NCBI GenBank assembly: GCA_011391595.1
Contig: JAABQG010000001.1
Coordinates: forward strand, 1-64,000
Origin: Hydrogenophaga sp.
GTDB taxonomy: Bacteria; Pseudomonadota; Gammaproteobacteria; Burkholderiales; Burkholderiaceae_C
DNA length: 64,000 bases
Direction: 5' to 3'
Shown: positions 63,862 through 64,000 of the stretch, piece by piece
How the letters are laid out: every line of letters begins with the position of its first letter
Numbering within the stretch: position 1 is the stretch's first letter
Position numbers and translations under genes: made by a program
Notes under the pieces: generated by a model
Told to the model about the DNA's origin: nothing
What the model saw: the letters and a program-made list of their open reading frames with translations, nothing else
Database searches by the model: none

Positions 63862-64000
63862 ATGACCCCTGAAGACTACGTCCAGCAAAAAGCTGCCGCC
63901 TCAGGCAGCAGCTTCTACTATGCCTTTCTGTTCCTGCCCCCAGCCCGGCGCGCCGCCATCACCGCGTTTTATGCCTTCTGCCGGGAAGTGGACGACGTGG
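63862..64000 (+). CDS. hpnD: Squalene synthase HpnD (presqualene diphosphate synthase), N-terminal part
   Basis: Only the first 46 codons are in the window. MTPEDYVQQKAAASGSSFYY is the conserved HpnD start, and AITAFYAFCREVDDVV holds the first Asp-rich motif. It lies 64 bp after hpnC and would supply presqualene diphosphate to HpnC. The gene runs off the window edge. Confidence 0.88.
   Translation, partial: MTPEDYVQQKAAASGSSFYYAFLFLPPARRAAITAFYAFCREVDDV

Noticed and set aside
1-64000. CRISPR arrays, transposase genes, prophage or rRNA
   Set aside because: No direct-repeat arrays with spacers, no transposase or integrase reading, and no rRNA sequence were seen.

Overview
The window is about 64 kb of GC-rich chromosome from a betaproteobacterium. 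It most resembles the family Comamonadaceae (Burkholderiales), of the Rhodoferax/Polaromonas kind. This rests on gene content and order: zapA followed by 6S RNA, a cbb3 oxidase cluster with FNR and HemN, tig-clpP-clpX-lon beside tRNA-Gly-Cys-Leu, a malonate cluster, Mrp antiporter genes and hopanoid genes. No phage, transposase, CRISPR array or plasmid function was seen. The window reads as core chromosome with some catabolic accessory blocks. The genus is not settled.

Layout. 1-6.3 kb: a minus-strand cobalamin uptake operon (btuB, two substrate-binding proteins, btuC, btuD) behind a clear cobalamin riboswitch. 6.3-8.0 kb: zapB-like gene, zapA, 6S RNA and a TauE/SafE permease. 8.1-14.6 kb: a plus-strand run of tripartite tricarboxylate transporter genes (tctC-tctB-tctA), an FAH-family hydrolase, a ketopantoate-reductase-like enzyme and an acyl-CoA ligase, then a frameshifted oxidase remnant. 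14.8-26.3 kb: the microaerobic respiration block (SafE, hemN, fnr, ccoHGPQON, ccoS, ccoI, uspA) with three FNR boxes. 26.4-31.2 kb: malonate catabolism (malonyl-CoA synthetase, crotonase, an orphan TctC, malonyl-CoA decarboxylase). 31.3-41.6 kb: small envelope proteins, an HTH protein, a DUF3108 protein, lgt, a LysR regulator, ilvD, a cytochrome c, acs and a UPF0114 protein. 41.7-47.8 kb: mrpA(B)CDEFG. 47.9-51.7 kb: class I fumarase, murI, a YgjP-like peptidase and an unknown protein. 51.7-58.3 kb: tRNAs and the protein quality-control set lon, clpX, clpP and tig. 58.4-62.9 kb: an RND efflux pair. 62.9 kb to the end: hpnC and the start of hpnD.

Functional links. FNR probably senses low oxygen through its four cysteines. 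It would switch on hemN (anaerobic haem), ccoNOQP (high-affinity oxidase), the oxidase assembly genes and uspA. Malonate is probably activated by MatB and decarboxylated to acetyl-CoA, and Acs provides a second route to acetyl-CoA.

The most unusual signal is a dispersed 28-bp motif with invariant spacing: ATAGC, 6 nt, TGRCC, 5 nt, ACGNTGG. It is found ten times in this window on both strands. Five copies lie in frame inside protein genes (crotonase, malonyl-CoA decarboxylase, murI, the efflux adaptor and hpnC), and one abuts the stop codon of ygjP. It looks like a miniature repeat that tolerates insertion in coding DNA and lengthens proteins.
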